NCBI RefSeq assembly: GCF_000317795.1
Contig: NC_019791.1
Location: 992,001 to 1,056,000 of the forward strand
DNA: 64,000 nt
Source of the DNA: Caldisphaera lagunensis DSM 15908
Lineage (GTDB): Archaea > Thermoproteota > Thermoprotei_A > Sulfolobales > Acidilobaceae
Direction of reading: 5' to 3'
Shown here: one piece after another, positions 1 to 8,137 of the stretch
Layout of the letters: every line of letters begins with the position of its first letter
How positions within the stretch are numbered: the stretch's first letter is position 1
Translations under genes and position numbers: made by a program
Notes under the pieces: model-generated
Databases searched by the model: none
Told to the model about the DNA's origin: nothing
The model's input: the letters and a program-made list of their open reading frames with translations, nothing else

Positions 1-1
1 A

Positions 2-976
2 GTAACAAGATTAAATGGTATATTTGATGAAGAAATATATAACCCTATTGATAAACTAAAATACTATATGGAATCTCTAGGATCTATATCAGATAAACTT
101 AATTTTATAAACCAAAGAGCTATTGCTGGATATACAATAATAGAAATAATGAATACAAATGGGTTAAATGTCAATTCAAAGACATCATTTATATACGTAG
201 GGGCAGTTGCTAATTATTTGGGAGATGAAGTAGGACCTGAGATTTTTGAGGGTATTTCATCAAAGCGTTTTAATGATATTAATATAGAAAAATTATTAAA
301 TGATCTTACATTTAAGATAGATATAATGAAGAAAAGAAGGAAGTTTGAAAACAAAAAGAAGCAATACAATGTAATTTTTACTCAAAAAGCGTTAGATGAT
401 CTTGTTGTCCCATTAATTAATCATGGAATTAGTTTAGAAAGTTATTATAGGAATAGGACGCCATTTAAATTAAATGACTATTTTGAATCAAAAGTAACTA
501 TAGTTGATGATCCATTAAATCCTTACTTGCCTTGGTCAAGAGAAATTGATGCAGAAGGACTACCATCTATGAAAACTGAAATAATTAAGGAAGGAGTTTT
601 CAAAAAATTCTTATCTAATACTTATTGGTCTAAGAAAGCAAACATGGATAATACACATTCAGCTTTTAGAGCATTTACTTCTTTACCTGTAATTTCTACA
701 AGCAACTTGGTTTTTCAAGGGAAAATAATAAATGAAGATAGCGACGCAATTTATATAGATCAAGTCCAAGGAGTACATACTAGCAATTTTGAAACAGGAG
801 ACTTTAGTGTTTCAGCAAATGTTGCATGGGATAAAGATGGAGGATTCAGAGAAATAATTGTTTCAGGAAACATAAAACAGCTCATCAATAATGTTTTAGG
901 GTTTACAAAAGATGTATCATCATATAATAAAGTTTATTCTGGAAAGATGATAGTAACGGGGTTAAGCTTGGCATAA
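2..976 (+). CDS. pmbA: TldE/PmbA-family protein, 5'-truncated by window edge
   Basis: C-terminal part of a TldD/TldE (PmbA) protease-like protein. The reading frame is open from base 2, so the true start lies outside the window; the first in-window ATG (base 68) is internal. The family half-marks are visible: a central GEGI-like stretch near 'DDPLNPYLPWSREIDAEG', a late 'SAFRAFTSLPVISTSNL' segment and a C-terminal glycine-rich 'SGNIKQLINNVLGFTKD' segment. The TldD/TldE pair forms a peptidase that trims small peptides in bacteria; TldE is the subunit without the metal-binding HExxxH, and no such motif is visible here. It ends 41 bases before the lipoate-ligase-like gene and could share its transcript. 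Confidence 0.85.
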   Translation, partial: VTRLNGIFDEEIYNPIDKLKYYMESLGSISDKLNFINQRAIAGYTIIEIMNTNGLNVNSKTSFIYVGAVANYLGDEVGPEIFEGISSKRFNDINIEKLLNDLTFKIDIMKKRRKFENKKKQYNVIFTQKALDDLVVPLINHGISLESYYRNRTPFKLNDYFESKVTIVDDPLNPYLPWSREIDAEGLPSMKTEIIKEGVFKKFLSNTYWSKKANMDNTHSAFRAFTSLPVISTSNLVFQGKIINEDSDAIYIDQVQGVHTSNFETGDFSVSANVAWDKDGGFREIIVSGNIKQLINNVLGFTKDVSSYNKVYSGKMIVTGLSLA

Positions 977-1017
977 AGCAAATAACTTTCTAATAGATAC
1001 ATTTATATGGTGAAAAT

Positions 1018-1860
1018 TTGCCTGCTAAATTTTTTATAAATGAAAAAAACATAAAATTTAATGAATCTCAAGCATTTAATGAAGAACTCATAGGGAATTT
1101 ATTTAAGGAACCTGGTTCCACATATTTATTTTTAACTCATTTAAAAGACGATGGAAATTCTATAGGTCTATATTACAAATATGAAGGTAGAGAAAATACA
1201 TATAGAAGAATTACTGGAGGGCCAAAAATAGATTTTTATGAAAATTATGTATACTTAAGTATACTAACAAATAGGGTTGAAACTCTTAAAAAAGTTAACG
1301 AAAGAGCTAAATTATTCTCAAAATGTATATCTGGAACAGAAATATATGGAGGTTTATCTATTTCTAGAGATAAAAAACTTGCTTATGGTATAACAAAAAT
1401 AGGTAATATAAGTGTAATTGAAATAATAACTAACAATAACCTAAATGATATAAAGTATTGTTTGAAAAGTAATATAAATAATGTAAATGAAGAAATGATA
1501 AATGTTATACCTAATAAATATTCCTCAGACTCGTATCTAAAGAAAAGCTGGATAAGTTATGGGAATAAAGATTATGAATTCAATTCTTCATCAAGAAATG
1601 AAGGTTTTTATGTAAACTTCTCCGCAAAATTATTAGAAAACTACATAGACAAGGTTCTAATAACTGGCAATTTTTATGCTTCTCCTCCAATGGAACCAAT
1701 AACTTCTATTTTAGCATTAGAAGGAACTCCAGTTAATGAAGTGTATTTTTATGGAATAAAGGCAAGAATTAAAAAAATTGAAATAGAAGGTATAAAAACT
1801 GAAAACATTTTATTTTCTATTGATGATTTATATAATAAATTAATAAAAAGCATCAAATGA
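1018..1860 (+). CDS. Divergent lipoate-protein-ligase-like protein (LplA-like plus LplB-like fusion)
   Basis: 280 residues, TTG start chosen because GGTGA lies just upstream and the ATG reading nearby hits a stop. Two regions recall archaeal lipoate ligase. Residues 63-68 read RRITGG, like the RRPTGGG lipoyl-AMP motif of the canonical LplA in this window, but the following GAVYHD is replaced. The C-terminus (about 212-280) starts 'VLITGNFYASPPMEPI', like the small LplB/LplA-C domain, so the two archaeal subunits seem fused. The catalytic lysine motif (RKVSG type) is not clearly kept; the nearest match is RDKKLAYG. Neighbours are a radical SAM enzyme and a GcvH-like carrier. It may be an active ligase, a lipoyl transferase, or a non-catalytic homologue. 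The similarity is by eye and weak outside the two regions. Confidence 0.6.
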   Translation: MPAKFFINEKNIKFNESQAFNEELIGNLFKEPGSTYLFLTHLKDDGNSIGLYYKYEGRENTYRRITGGPKIDFYENYVYLSILTNRVETLKKVNERAKLFSKCISGTEIYGGLSISRDKKLAYGITKIGNISVIEIITNNNLNDIKYCLKSNINNVNEEMINVIPNKYSSDSYLKKSWISYGNKDYEFNSSSRNEGFYVNFSAKLLENYIDKVLITGNFYASPPMEPITSILALEGTPVNEVYFYGIKARIKKIEIEGIKTENILFSIDDLYNKLIKSIK

Positions 1861-2001
1861 TGTTAGATTTATTCAAATTTAATAAATATAAGATTATTCT
1901 TTTTCTTTAGGCCTCCTACCTATTTTTATAAATAAAATATTTACATTTATAGCTATTCATTATTAAAGGTTCGTTTATTAAAAGTATAATAGGAGACAAT
2001 A

Positions 2002-3081
2002 ATGTACCTAACCTTTGATGAGCAGGCATTTCTTACAGATTGTCCTGCAACACCTTTATCCCATCTAGAAAACGATGGAAAATATCTTATGTCAGAAGGC
2101 CCATATCAAGTAACAATATATATTACTAGGGAATGCAATTTAAATTGCACACATTGTTATATTTCAGCAGGAAGTCCATTAAATGATGAACTTAATAAAG
2201 ATGAATGGAAACTAGTTATAAATAAGCTTAATGATATAGGTACAAATGTATTGTATATATTAGGAGGGGAGCCCTTATTAAAACATGGAATTTTTGATAT
2301 AATCTCTTATTCCACATCTCTAGGATTATATACAAGCCTAAGTAGCAATGGAACGGTTATTACAAAGGGAGTTTCTAAAAAATTGAAAGAATCAAATATT
2401 AATGAAATACAAATAAGCATTGATGGGCCTAATGAAGAAATAAATAGTTTAATAAGAGGTAAAAATTCCTTCAAATTAGCAATAGAAGGGGTAAAGAATT
2501 TAATAAATGAAAATATACCAACATCGTTAAGTTATGTTATAACAGAAAAGAATAAAGATTACATTGAAGATATGATTAAAATTGCTGAAGAATTAAATGT
2601 AAAATCTATAAATTTTTCACCTGTACAACAATTTGGAAGAGCAAAAATAAATAATGTCTTATTAAAAAGAGAGTCCGCAATACAAGTTTATAATAAGCTT
2701 AGATTATTAAATAAAAAATATAAAATAAAGATAACAACAAATGGTTTTAGATTTTTCATTGATAACTTATTTGATGTTTATCTTTCTTTAAAGAATAAAA
2801 TAAATAATTACTACTCATGTCCTGCAGGTAGATCTAGGTTTATTATAGATGCTAATGGAGATATTTATGGATGTGAACTCCTAATAAATCCTTTATTTAA
2901 AGAAGGAAATGCATTAAAAGATGATCTGAGAGAAATATGGAAAAAAGGTTTCACAAGATTTAGGAATAAATGGTATATGGAGAAGGAGGAATGTAAAAGT
3001 TGCTCTATAAACTCGTTATGCCAAGGAGGATGCTTCGCTAGGGCTTTTAATAGCAAAAAAGATATTAATTGTCCCTTTTGA
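2002..3081 (+). CDS. Radical SAM enzyme with C-terminal SPASM domain
   Basis: 359 residues, ATG with AGGAG seven bases upstream. The radical SAM cluster motif CX3CX2C is C45, C49, C52 (TRECNLNCTHCY), followed by the GGEPLL motif. The C-terminus carries a full SPASM signature: C273, C291, then CX2CX5CX3C at 331-344 and a last C at 357, which would bind two auxiliary [4Fe-4S] clusters. SPASM enzymes modify ribosomal peptides, mature sulfatases or act in haem/cofactor synthesis; the substrate here cannot be read from sequence. It sits between a lipoate-ligase-like gene and a GcvH gene. It does not look like lipoyl synthase LipA or the LipS1/LipS2 pair. A haem-synthesis (AhbC/D-like) role is an alternative, given the downstream cytochrome b genes. 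Confidence 0.9.
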   Translation: MYLTFDEQAFLTDCPATPLSHLENDGKYLMSEGPYQVTIYITRECNLNCTHCYISAGSPLNDELNKDEWKLVINKLNDIGTNVLYILGGEPLLKHGIFDIISYSTSLGLYTSLSSNGTVITKGVSKKLKESNINEIQISIDGPNEEINSLIRGKNSFKLAIEGVKNLINENIPTSLSYVITEKNKDYIEDMIKIAEELNVKSINFSPVQQFGRAKINNVLLKRESAIQVYNKLRLLNKKYKIKITTNGFRFFIDNLFDVYLSLKNKINNYYSCPAGRSRFIIDANGDIYGCELLINPLFKEGNALKDDLREIWKKGFTRFRNKWYMEKEECKSCSINSLCQGGCFARAFNSKKDINCPF

Positions 3082-3277
3082 TTTCTTTTCGTTATCTTTA
3101 AATAAAATACACTCTCTTCTTATGAATAAATTGAATTTCTTATCATAGATTAATTTATTTAACCCAAATTTATATGCTCAAGATTTTCTTTTAGCTTTAT
3201 TCAACTTAGCTATATAATAAAAACATCAATCTTTAATTATTCTATGTAACTATTATTAAAAATAAAAAGCTAATCTA

Positions 3278-3297
3278 AAGTTTAAAATTTTAAACTT
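3278..3297. promoter_or_regulatory. Perfect 20-bp palindrome upstream of gcvH
   Basis: Two 10-base arms, AAGTTTAAAA and its complement, meet without a spacer 23 bases before the gcvH ATG. It overlaps where a TATA box or transcription start would lie, so it could be a repressor operator. AT-only palindromes are easier to get by chance in this genome; hence moderate confidence. Confidence 0.35.
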
Positions 3298-3320
3298 ACT
3301 AATAAAAAGAGGTGAAAATT

Positions 3321-3740
3321 ATGAGTAGGTATCAAGTTAAGGTAGGTAATCAAAATGTTATAATTGACGATTCTCTTTTATATACAAAAAGTGATGAATG
3401 GGTAAAATTTGAAGGAGATAAAATAAGAATAGGTATAACAGATTATGCTCAAAAACAATTGAAAGATATTGTAGGGGTTGATTTACCCAAGAAAGGGTCA
3501 AACATAAATAAAAACGGTACATTAGCAGTATTGGAATCAGTTAAAGCAACAGCTGAAGTATATTCACCAATAGAAGGAAAAGTATTAGATGTAAATGAAA
3601 GGTTATTGGATGAACCAGAATTAATTAATAAAGAACCATATGATAATGGATGGATTGCCTTAATAGAGGCAAAAAGCATTGATAAAAATGAATTCTTAGA
3701 TCATAAGTCATATGTTGATGATATAGCAAAAAGGAAATAA
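3321..3740 (+). CDS. gcvH: GcvH-like lipoyl carrier protein
   Basis: 139 residues. ATG at 3321 is preferred over the GTG at 3312 because that GTG is part of the GAGGTG Shine-Dalgarno. The lipoyl-lysine is K75 in ESVKATAEVYSP, followed by the usual G(E/K)V turn, so the protein should carry lipoate on a lysine. GcvH shuttles aminomethyl groups in glycine cleavage; related LbpA proteins serve sulfur-oxidising Hdr-like complexes. No gcvP, gcvT or hdr genes are in the window, so its partner is unknown. Its own promoter region (240 bases) holds a palindrome. The radical SAM and ligase-like genes just upstream suggest a shared lipoylation role. Confidence 0.92.
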   Translation: MSRYQVKVGNQNVIIDDSLLYTKSDEWVKFEGDKIRIGITDYAQKQLKDIVGVDLPKKGSNINKNGTLAVLESVKATAEVYSPIEGKVLDVNERLLDEPELINKEPYDNGWIALIEAKSIDKNEFLDHKSYVDDIAKRK

Positions 3741-3872
3741 TAACAATTTTATAGTGTATATATTCTTTAATTATATTATTAATTAATATATTGTATTATA
3801 CAAGTGTTATAATAGACCTTTTAAATTCGGATATTTATGATAATAATTGTGAATTAAGAGGCGTACACCGGG

Positions 3873-5624
3873 TTGACAGTAGAAACTATAACTCATGATA
3901 TTATAGTTTTAGGTGCCGGCCTTGCCGGTTTAAGGGCTGCGGTAGAAATAAAGAGAAAATATGGGGATAAATTAGATGTTGGAGTCGTAAGCAAAATACA
4001 TTTAATGAGAAGTCATAGCGTTTCTGCAGAAGGAGGAACCTCAGCCGTTTTATATCCTGAAGAAGGGGATAGCTTAGCATTACATGCATGGGATACAATA
4101 AAGGGTAGTGATTTCTTAGCAGATCAAGATGCAGTATGGACCTTTGTTAAACTTATGCCGGAAGAAATTCTTTTATTAGATCATTGGGGTATGCCTTGGA
4201 GTAGAAGAGAAGATGGTAGAATTGCTCAAAGACCATTTGGAGGCTTAACTTTTCCGAGGGCAACATATGCAGGAGATAAAGTAGGTCATGCTGAACTAAG
4301 AACTTTATATAATAAATTGTTGCAATATGATAAATGGGAAAGATATGATGAATGGTTTGCAACAAACTTTGTTGTTGAAGATGGAGTTTATAAAGGGTTA
4401 TATGCGATAAACATGAAAGATGGTAAATTGTATTTATTTAAGAGCAAAGCAGCAATAATTGCAACAGGAGGAGTAGGAAGATTATATACATTTACAACAT
4501 ATGCGCATTCTGCGACTGGCGATGGAACTGCAATGGCCTTTAGAGCAGGTGTGCCTGTAAAGGATCCTGAATTCGTTCAATTCCATCCGACTGGTTTAGT
4601 TCCAAACGGTATCTTGATTACAGAAGGTGCTAGAGGGGAAGGAGGTGTTTTATTAAACAATAAAGGAGAAAGGTTTATGTTAAGAAATGATTGTGCTCCA
4701 AAAATGAAAGAACTAGCACCAAGGGATGTTGTTAGCAGATGTATGGTAAAGGAGTATTTAGAAGGGAGAGCTTTTATAGATGAAGCCTCTGGAATGCCAT
4801 ATTTATTATTGGATTTAACTCATTTAGGTGAAGAAAAAATAAATGATAAATTACCATCTATAAGAGAAATAGCTATAAGATATGATGGTATTGATCCTGT
4901 TGAACAACCCTTGCCAGTTTTCCCATCAATGCACTATCATATGGGTGGTATTAATGCAGATCCATATTATAGGGTTTTAGATGAGCATGGAAATTGGATT
5001 AGAGGTCTATTTACAGCTGGAGAGGCAAGTGCAGCATCAATACATGGTGCAAATAGATTGGGAAGCAATAGCACTGCAGAATGTTTAACAAGCGGTAGAA
5101 TAACAGGGGAGCTTGCTGCTCAATATGCATTAAATTCAGATTTCCCAGATGGTCCAGATCCTAAGAGGACAAAACAAGAAGAGGACTGGGTATGGGGGTT
5201 GTTAAAGAGGGAAAGCGGGGAACCTTCATATGGAATAAAACATGAATTGCAAGAAACGATGTCTAAAGATTTCTATGTTTTTAGAGATGATAAAGGTATG
5301 AAAGAAGGTCTATCAAAGATATTAGAATTAAGGAAGAGGTTTATTAATAATGCATACATTGAAGATAAGGGTTATATTTATAATACTGACTTAGTTGCTG
5401 CAATTGAAACAATGAACTTATTAGATAATGCATTAATGATATCAAAGGCTGCCTTAAATAGAGAAGAAAGTAGGGGTGCTCATTTCAGAACAGATTTCCC
5501 GAAGAGAGATGATAACAATTGGCTTAAACATACATTAGTTATAAGAAATGGGAATGATGATGTCTCAATATTATATTCTCCTGTTACAATAAATACTTGG
5601 AAGCCCGTTGAAAGGAAATATTAG
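3873..5624 (+). CDS. sdhA: Succinate dehydrogenase flavoprotein subunit (complex 1)
   Basis: 583 residues, TTG start after a GAGGCG SD. Catalyses succinate oxidation to fumarate with covalently bound FAD. Residues 13-19 form the GAGLAG dinucleotide fold; H48 in MRSHSVSAEGG is the expected flavin-linked histidine. HPTGLVP and RGEGG active-site segments are present, as are HYHMGG and HGANRLGSNS near the substrate and FAD. First gene of a four-gene operon A-C-D-B with 6-11 base gaps. A second SdhA paralogue lies at 11.5 kb; both keep all motifs, so both should be active, one perhaps in the reverse (fumarate reductase) direction. Confidence 0.97.
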   Translation: MTVETITHDIIVLGAGLAGLRAAVEIKRKYGDKLDVGVVSKIHLMRSHSVSAEGGTSAVLYPEEGDSLALHAWDTIKGSDFLADQDAVWTFVKLMPEEILLLDHWGMPWSRREDGRIAQRPFGGLTFPRATYAGDKVGHAELRTLYNKLLQYDKWERYDEWFATNFVVEDGVYKGLYAINMKDGKLYLFKSKAAIIATGGVGRLYTFTTYAHSATGDGTAMAFRAGVPVKDPEFVQFHPTGLVPNGILITEGARGEGGVLLNNKGERFMLRNDCAPKMKELAPRDVVSRCMVKEYLEGRAFIDEASGMPYLLLDLTHLGEEKINDKLPSIREIAIRYDGIDPVEQPLPVFPSMHYHMGGINADPYYRVLDEHGNWIRGLFTAGEASAASIHGANRLGSNSTAECLTSGRITGELAAQYALNSDFPDGPDPKRTKQEEDWVWGLLKRESGEPSYGIKHELQETMSKDFYVFRDDKGMKEGLSKILELRKRFINNAYIEDKGYIYNTDLVAAIETMNLLDNALMISKAALNREESRGAHFRTDFPKRDDNNWLKHTLVIRNGNDDVSILYSPVTINTWKPVERKY

Positions 5625-5635
5625 GGGGTGTTATT

Positions 5636-6145
5636 ATGTCGGAAAAAGAAGAATATTTTGGTAAGAAAAATATAGAAATGGAAAATAGACAAGGCTTTTG
5701 GAGAGCTAGTTTAAATCCTTGGTTAATTCGTGCTAAAAATAACCCTGAGAGGGTTGCATTTGTATTGCATAGAGTTACTGGCTTCATAATTATAGCATTC
5801 TTATTAGCTCACATTTTAGAAACTGATTCACCAGTTTGGACTCAATACTACCCAATACATGGCTATTCTGGATGGGCAGCATGGACATATATAATGGGTA
5901 TAGAATCGGCATGGTGGGCTAAATTAGGTGAGTGGATAGTCGCAGGCGCTGTTTTCTTCCATGCATTAAATGGATTTAGATTATTATTAACAGAATTCTT
6001 TGGAGTAGGTATTGGAAAACCCGTTGAACCAAAGCCACCTTATGAAGCACCCACTTTAAATGCGCCTCAAAGAACATGGCTATATATTGAATTTATTGTT
6101 GCCATAGTATTGTGGGCTTTTTCAGCCTTTTTAATTTTTGGGTGA
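5636..6145 (+). CDS. sdhC: Succinate dehydrogenase cytochrome b-type membrane subunit
   Basis: 169 residues, ATG with GGGGGTG SD. Three likely membrane helices (about 40-60, 98-118, 147-167) and histidines in a heme-ligand context: HRVTGFIII, like the LHRxTG motif of cytochrome b556, and FFHALNGFR, like SdhD. The long polar N-terminus (about 35 residues) faces the cytoplasm. It anchors SdhA/B and should pass electrons to quinone. Position between sdhA and a second anchor gene supports the call. Confidence 0.85.
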   Translation: MSEKEEYFGKKNIEMENRQGFWRASLNPWLIRAKNNPERVAFVLHRVTGFIIIAFLLAHILETDSPVWTQYYPIHGYSGWAAWTYIMGIESAWWAKLGEWIVAGAVFFHALNGFRLLLTEFFGVGIGKPVEPKPPYEAPTLNAPQRTWLYIEFIVAIVLWAFSAFLIFG

Positions 6146-6151
6146 TAAAAG

Positions 6152-6505
6152 ATGGCAGGAAAAGCATCTAATATCCAGGTTTGGCAGTATATAACTGCTA
6201 TACTTCTTATATTCTTATTAGGATATCATTTGTTACAAAGACTACCATGGCTATTTAATGTCTCTACCTTTGATCAAACATTAACGAGCTCTTTCGTTTA
6301 TAATCAATATCAACAAGCTGGTTGGGCATTATTGCTTTTGGCATGGGTTGCTCTATTCCATGGATTAAATGGTGTAAGAGGAATGCTGTTTGAATTACAT
6401 CAAGGAGAAACTTATAACAAAATAATAAATGTTCTTTTCTGGATAGTATTTATTGTTTTTTCAGCTATAGCAGCTCTTACAATAATAAAATTACCCCCAA
6501 TATGA
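6152..6505 (+). CDS. sdhD: Succinate dehydrogenase membrane anchor subunit
   Basis: 117 residues, ATG after GGTGAT. Three hydrophobic helices (about 10-28, 55-75, 90-112). WVALFHGLNGVRGM matches the heme-ligand histidine and arginine motif (HxxxGxR) of SdhD/FrdD. Follows sdhC by 6 bases. With sdhC it forms the membrane part of complex 1; the second operon has much shorter anchors. Confidence 0.85.
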   Translation: MAGKASNIQVWQYITAILLIFLLGYHLLQRLPWLFNVSTFDQTLTSSFVYNQYQQAGWALLLLAWVALFHGLNGVRGMLFELHQGETYNKIINVLFWIVFIVFSAIAALTIIKLPPI

Positions 6506-6516
6506 GGTGAGAAAGG

Positions 6517-7425
6517 ATGGCATTAGATATTGAGGCTGCAACAAAACTTCCTCCAAAGGTCGTAATAATAAGGGTTAGGAGGTATAATCCAGAAACAAAA
6601 AGAATTTGGTGGCAGGAATATAAGGTGGAAACACATAAAGGAATGACAATGTTAGATGCATTATTAGAAATAAAGGAAAAAATAGATCATACACTAGTTA
6701 TAAGATATAGCTGTAGGATGGGTCTCTGCGGAAGCTGTGGAGTTAGCATTAATGGAACACCAATGTTAGCATGCCAAACCCAGGTTTCCCAAGTTGCAAG
6801 TGATGCAAGAAATGTAATTACGGTTGAGCCATTGCCAAACTTTCCAGTTGTAAAAGATCTAATGACTGAATTTTCAGACTTCTTCAACAAACATAGAAGC
6901 GTTAAACCATATCTAATAAGAAAAGATACTGAAGAACAAGAAAATCCAAAAGGCCATCTAAAGATGAATCCTGAAGAATTCATTGACGTTTTGCAATTCA
7001 GCAATTGTATCTTTTGTGGTCTCTGCTATTCCTCCTGTCCAGTAGTAGCAGCAGATCCTGAATATTTAGGTCCACAGGCTCTCATGTATGCATATAGGTT
7101 CATCAATGATATAAGAGATGAGGGGCATAAAGAAAGATTTGCAATAATTGATACTGAGCATGGATGCCATAGATGTCATTTTGCAGCAACATGCAGTGCC
7201 GTTTGTCCAAAAGCTGTAGACCCTGCCGGTGCGATTCAAGGATTACGTAGCAAATTATTTAAATATAGATTAGGACTCTATAAGAAGAAGTCATCACAAC
7301 CCTTACCTCCTCCACCAGAAAAAGGTGAAAGAGTTCCATTACCTCCTGAAGCAACAACACTACCAGGAGTGGATTTGAAACAGATGGAGAAAGAACCTGT
7401 AATAATCAAAATGCCTAAAGAATAA
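6517..7425 (+). CDS. sdhB: Succinate dehydrogenase iron-sulfur subunit (complex 1)
   Basis: 302 residues, ATG after GAGGTGAGAAAGG. Ferredoxin [2Fe-2S] ligands C66, C71, C74, C86; [4Fe-4S] ligands C164, C167, C170, C174 (CIFCGLCYSSCP). The third cluster motif is C217-x2-C220-x5-C226-x3-C230, with an extra cysteine (C217) not in the usual CX5CX3C [3Fe-4S] motif, so a [4Fe-4S] centre is possible; an extra cysteine is known in Sulfolobus-type enzymes. A proline-rich charged C-terminal tail of about 50 residues is unusual. Last gene of the operon. Confidence 0.96.
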   Translation: MALDIEAATKLPPKVVIIRVRRYNPETKRIWWQEYKVETHKGMTMLDALLEIKEKIDHTLVIRYSCRMGLCGSCGVSINGTPMLACQTQVSQVASDARNVITVEPLPNFPVVKDLMTEFSDFFNKHRSVKPYLIRKDTEEQENPKGHLKMNPEEFIDVLQFSNCIFCGLCYSSCPVVAADPEYLGPQALMYAYRFINDIRDEGHKERFAIIDTEHGCHRCHFAATCSAVCPKAVDPAGAIQGLRSKLFKYRLGLYKKKSSQPLPPPPEKGERVPLPPEATTLPGVDLKQMEKEPVIIKMPKE

Positions 7426-7447
7426 TTTTTATTTTCCTTTTTAAATT

Positions 7448-7618
7448 TTAAGTATATATTTTTATTCTTTTTGTTACAAAGGGCTTATCTTTATCGGCCA
7501 TAATATAGTTCTGCAAAGCCCTTCTTATTATTTCGCTTTTAGGTACATTCCTTTTCTTTGAGTATTCCTCTAAAATCTCTAACAAATCTTCTTCCAATTT
7601 AAACGATACCACCTTCAT
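7448..7618 (-). CDS. Small ribbon-helix-helix (CopG/NikR-type) DNA-binding protein
   Basis: 56 residues on the minus strand, ATG with GGTGAT upstream. Sequence MKVVSFKLEEDLLEILEEYS then KKRNVPKSEIIRRALQNYI fits a ribbon-helix-helix fold: a short beta strand (VVSFKL), helix A (EEDLLEILEEYSKKRN), a turn (VPKS) and helix B (EIIRRALQNYI), then a basic tail. Likely a dimeric repressor. It is convergent with the sdh operon and divergent from a second RHH gene at 7783, so the shared 164-base spacer may hold both promoters and operators. Its target is unknown; own or sdh regulation is possible. Confidence 0.8.
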   Translation of the reverse strand: MKVVSFKLEEDLLEILEEYSKKRNVPKSEIIRRALQNYIMADKDKPFVTKRIKIYT

Positions 7619-7639
7619 CTATCAATCACCTATTTCAGT

Positions 7640-7725
7640 AACACCCAATTCCTATAATACAAGGAAGAGTTTTATTGAATACGGAATACATTTATCAAGA
7701 GCATTCTTACAATAGGAATACAGAG
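7640..7725. promoter_or_regulatory. Repeated ATAGGAAT-like half-sites between divergent RHH genes
   Basis: The spacer between the two divergent RHH genes has the motif ATAGGAAT at 7647-7655 (minus strand) and 7712-7720 (plus strand), and a related CGGAATAC at 7682-7689. RHH dimers often bind short repeated half-sites, so these may be operators for one or both genes. No experimental support; the motif is short. Confidence 0.35.
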
Positions 7726-7782
7726 AGCATATTAATATATTAGGGCTCCTGCAGTACTACTCTTAATAGGAGGAGACTACTA

Positions 7783-8136
7783 TTGCCTACAGTACATCTC
7801 TCTATAAGTGACCAAATGTATAGCGAACTCAAAAACAAATCAGATGAAATAGGAATTCAGATAACAGATTTAATAAAACTCTATATCAAAACAGGTTTAC
7901 AAGGTGGTTTCTCAAATAAAAACGAAGATAACCTAATAATTGCAAATTTGTCTAATAGATTAGATAAAGTTGAAAAAGATGTAAGAGTTAAGATGACATT
8001 ATTGGAAGGAAAGTATAGACAGATAGAAGAAACCCTAGATTATCTAATCCAAAGAATAGATAGCTTAGAAGATTTATTAACAGAATATAAAACTAAAAAG
8101 AGAGTTGTACAACAAAGTGAAGAGCAAGAAGCATAA
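7783..8136 (+). CDS. Ribbon-helix-helix protein with C-terminal coiled coil
   Basis: 117 residues, TTG start behind a strong GGAGGAG SD. Residues 1-45 (TVHLSISDQMYSELKNKSDEI, then GIQITDLIKLYIKTGL) match a ribbon-helix-helix DNA-binding domain. Residues 50-105 have heptad hydrophobics (LSNRLDKVEKDVRVKMTLLE, LDYLIQRIDSLEDLL) suggesting a coiled coil for oligomerisation, and the tail is charged. Probably a transcription regulator or nucleoid-type protein. Divergent from the 56-residue RHH gene and tail-to-tail with the DUF1152 gene one base away. Confidence 0.8.
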   Translation: MPTVHLSISDQMYSELKNKSDEIGIQITDLIKLYIKTGLQGGFSNKNEDNLIIANLSNRLDKVEKDVRVKMTLLEGKYRQIEETLDYLIQRIDSLEDLLTEYKTKKRVVQQSEEQEA

Positions 8137-8137
8137 C

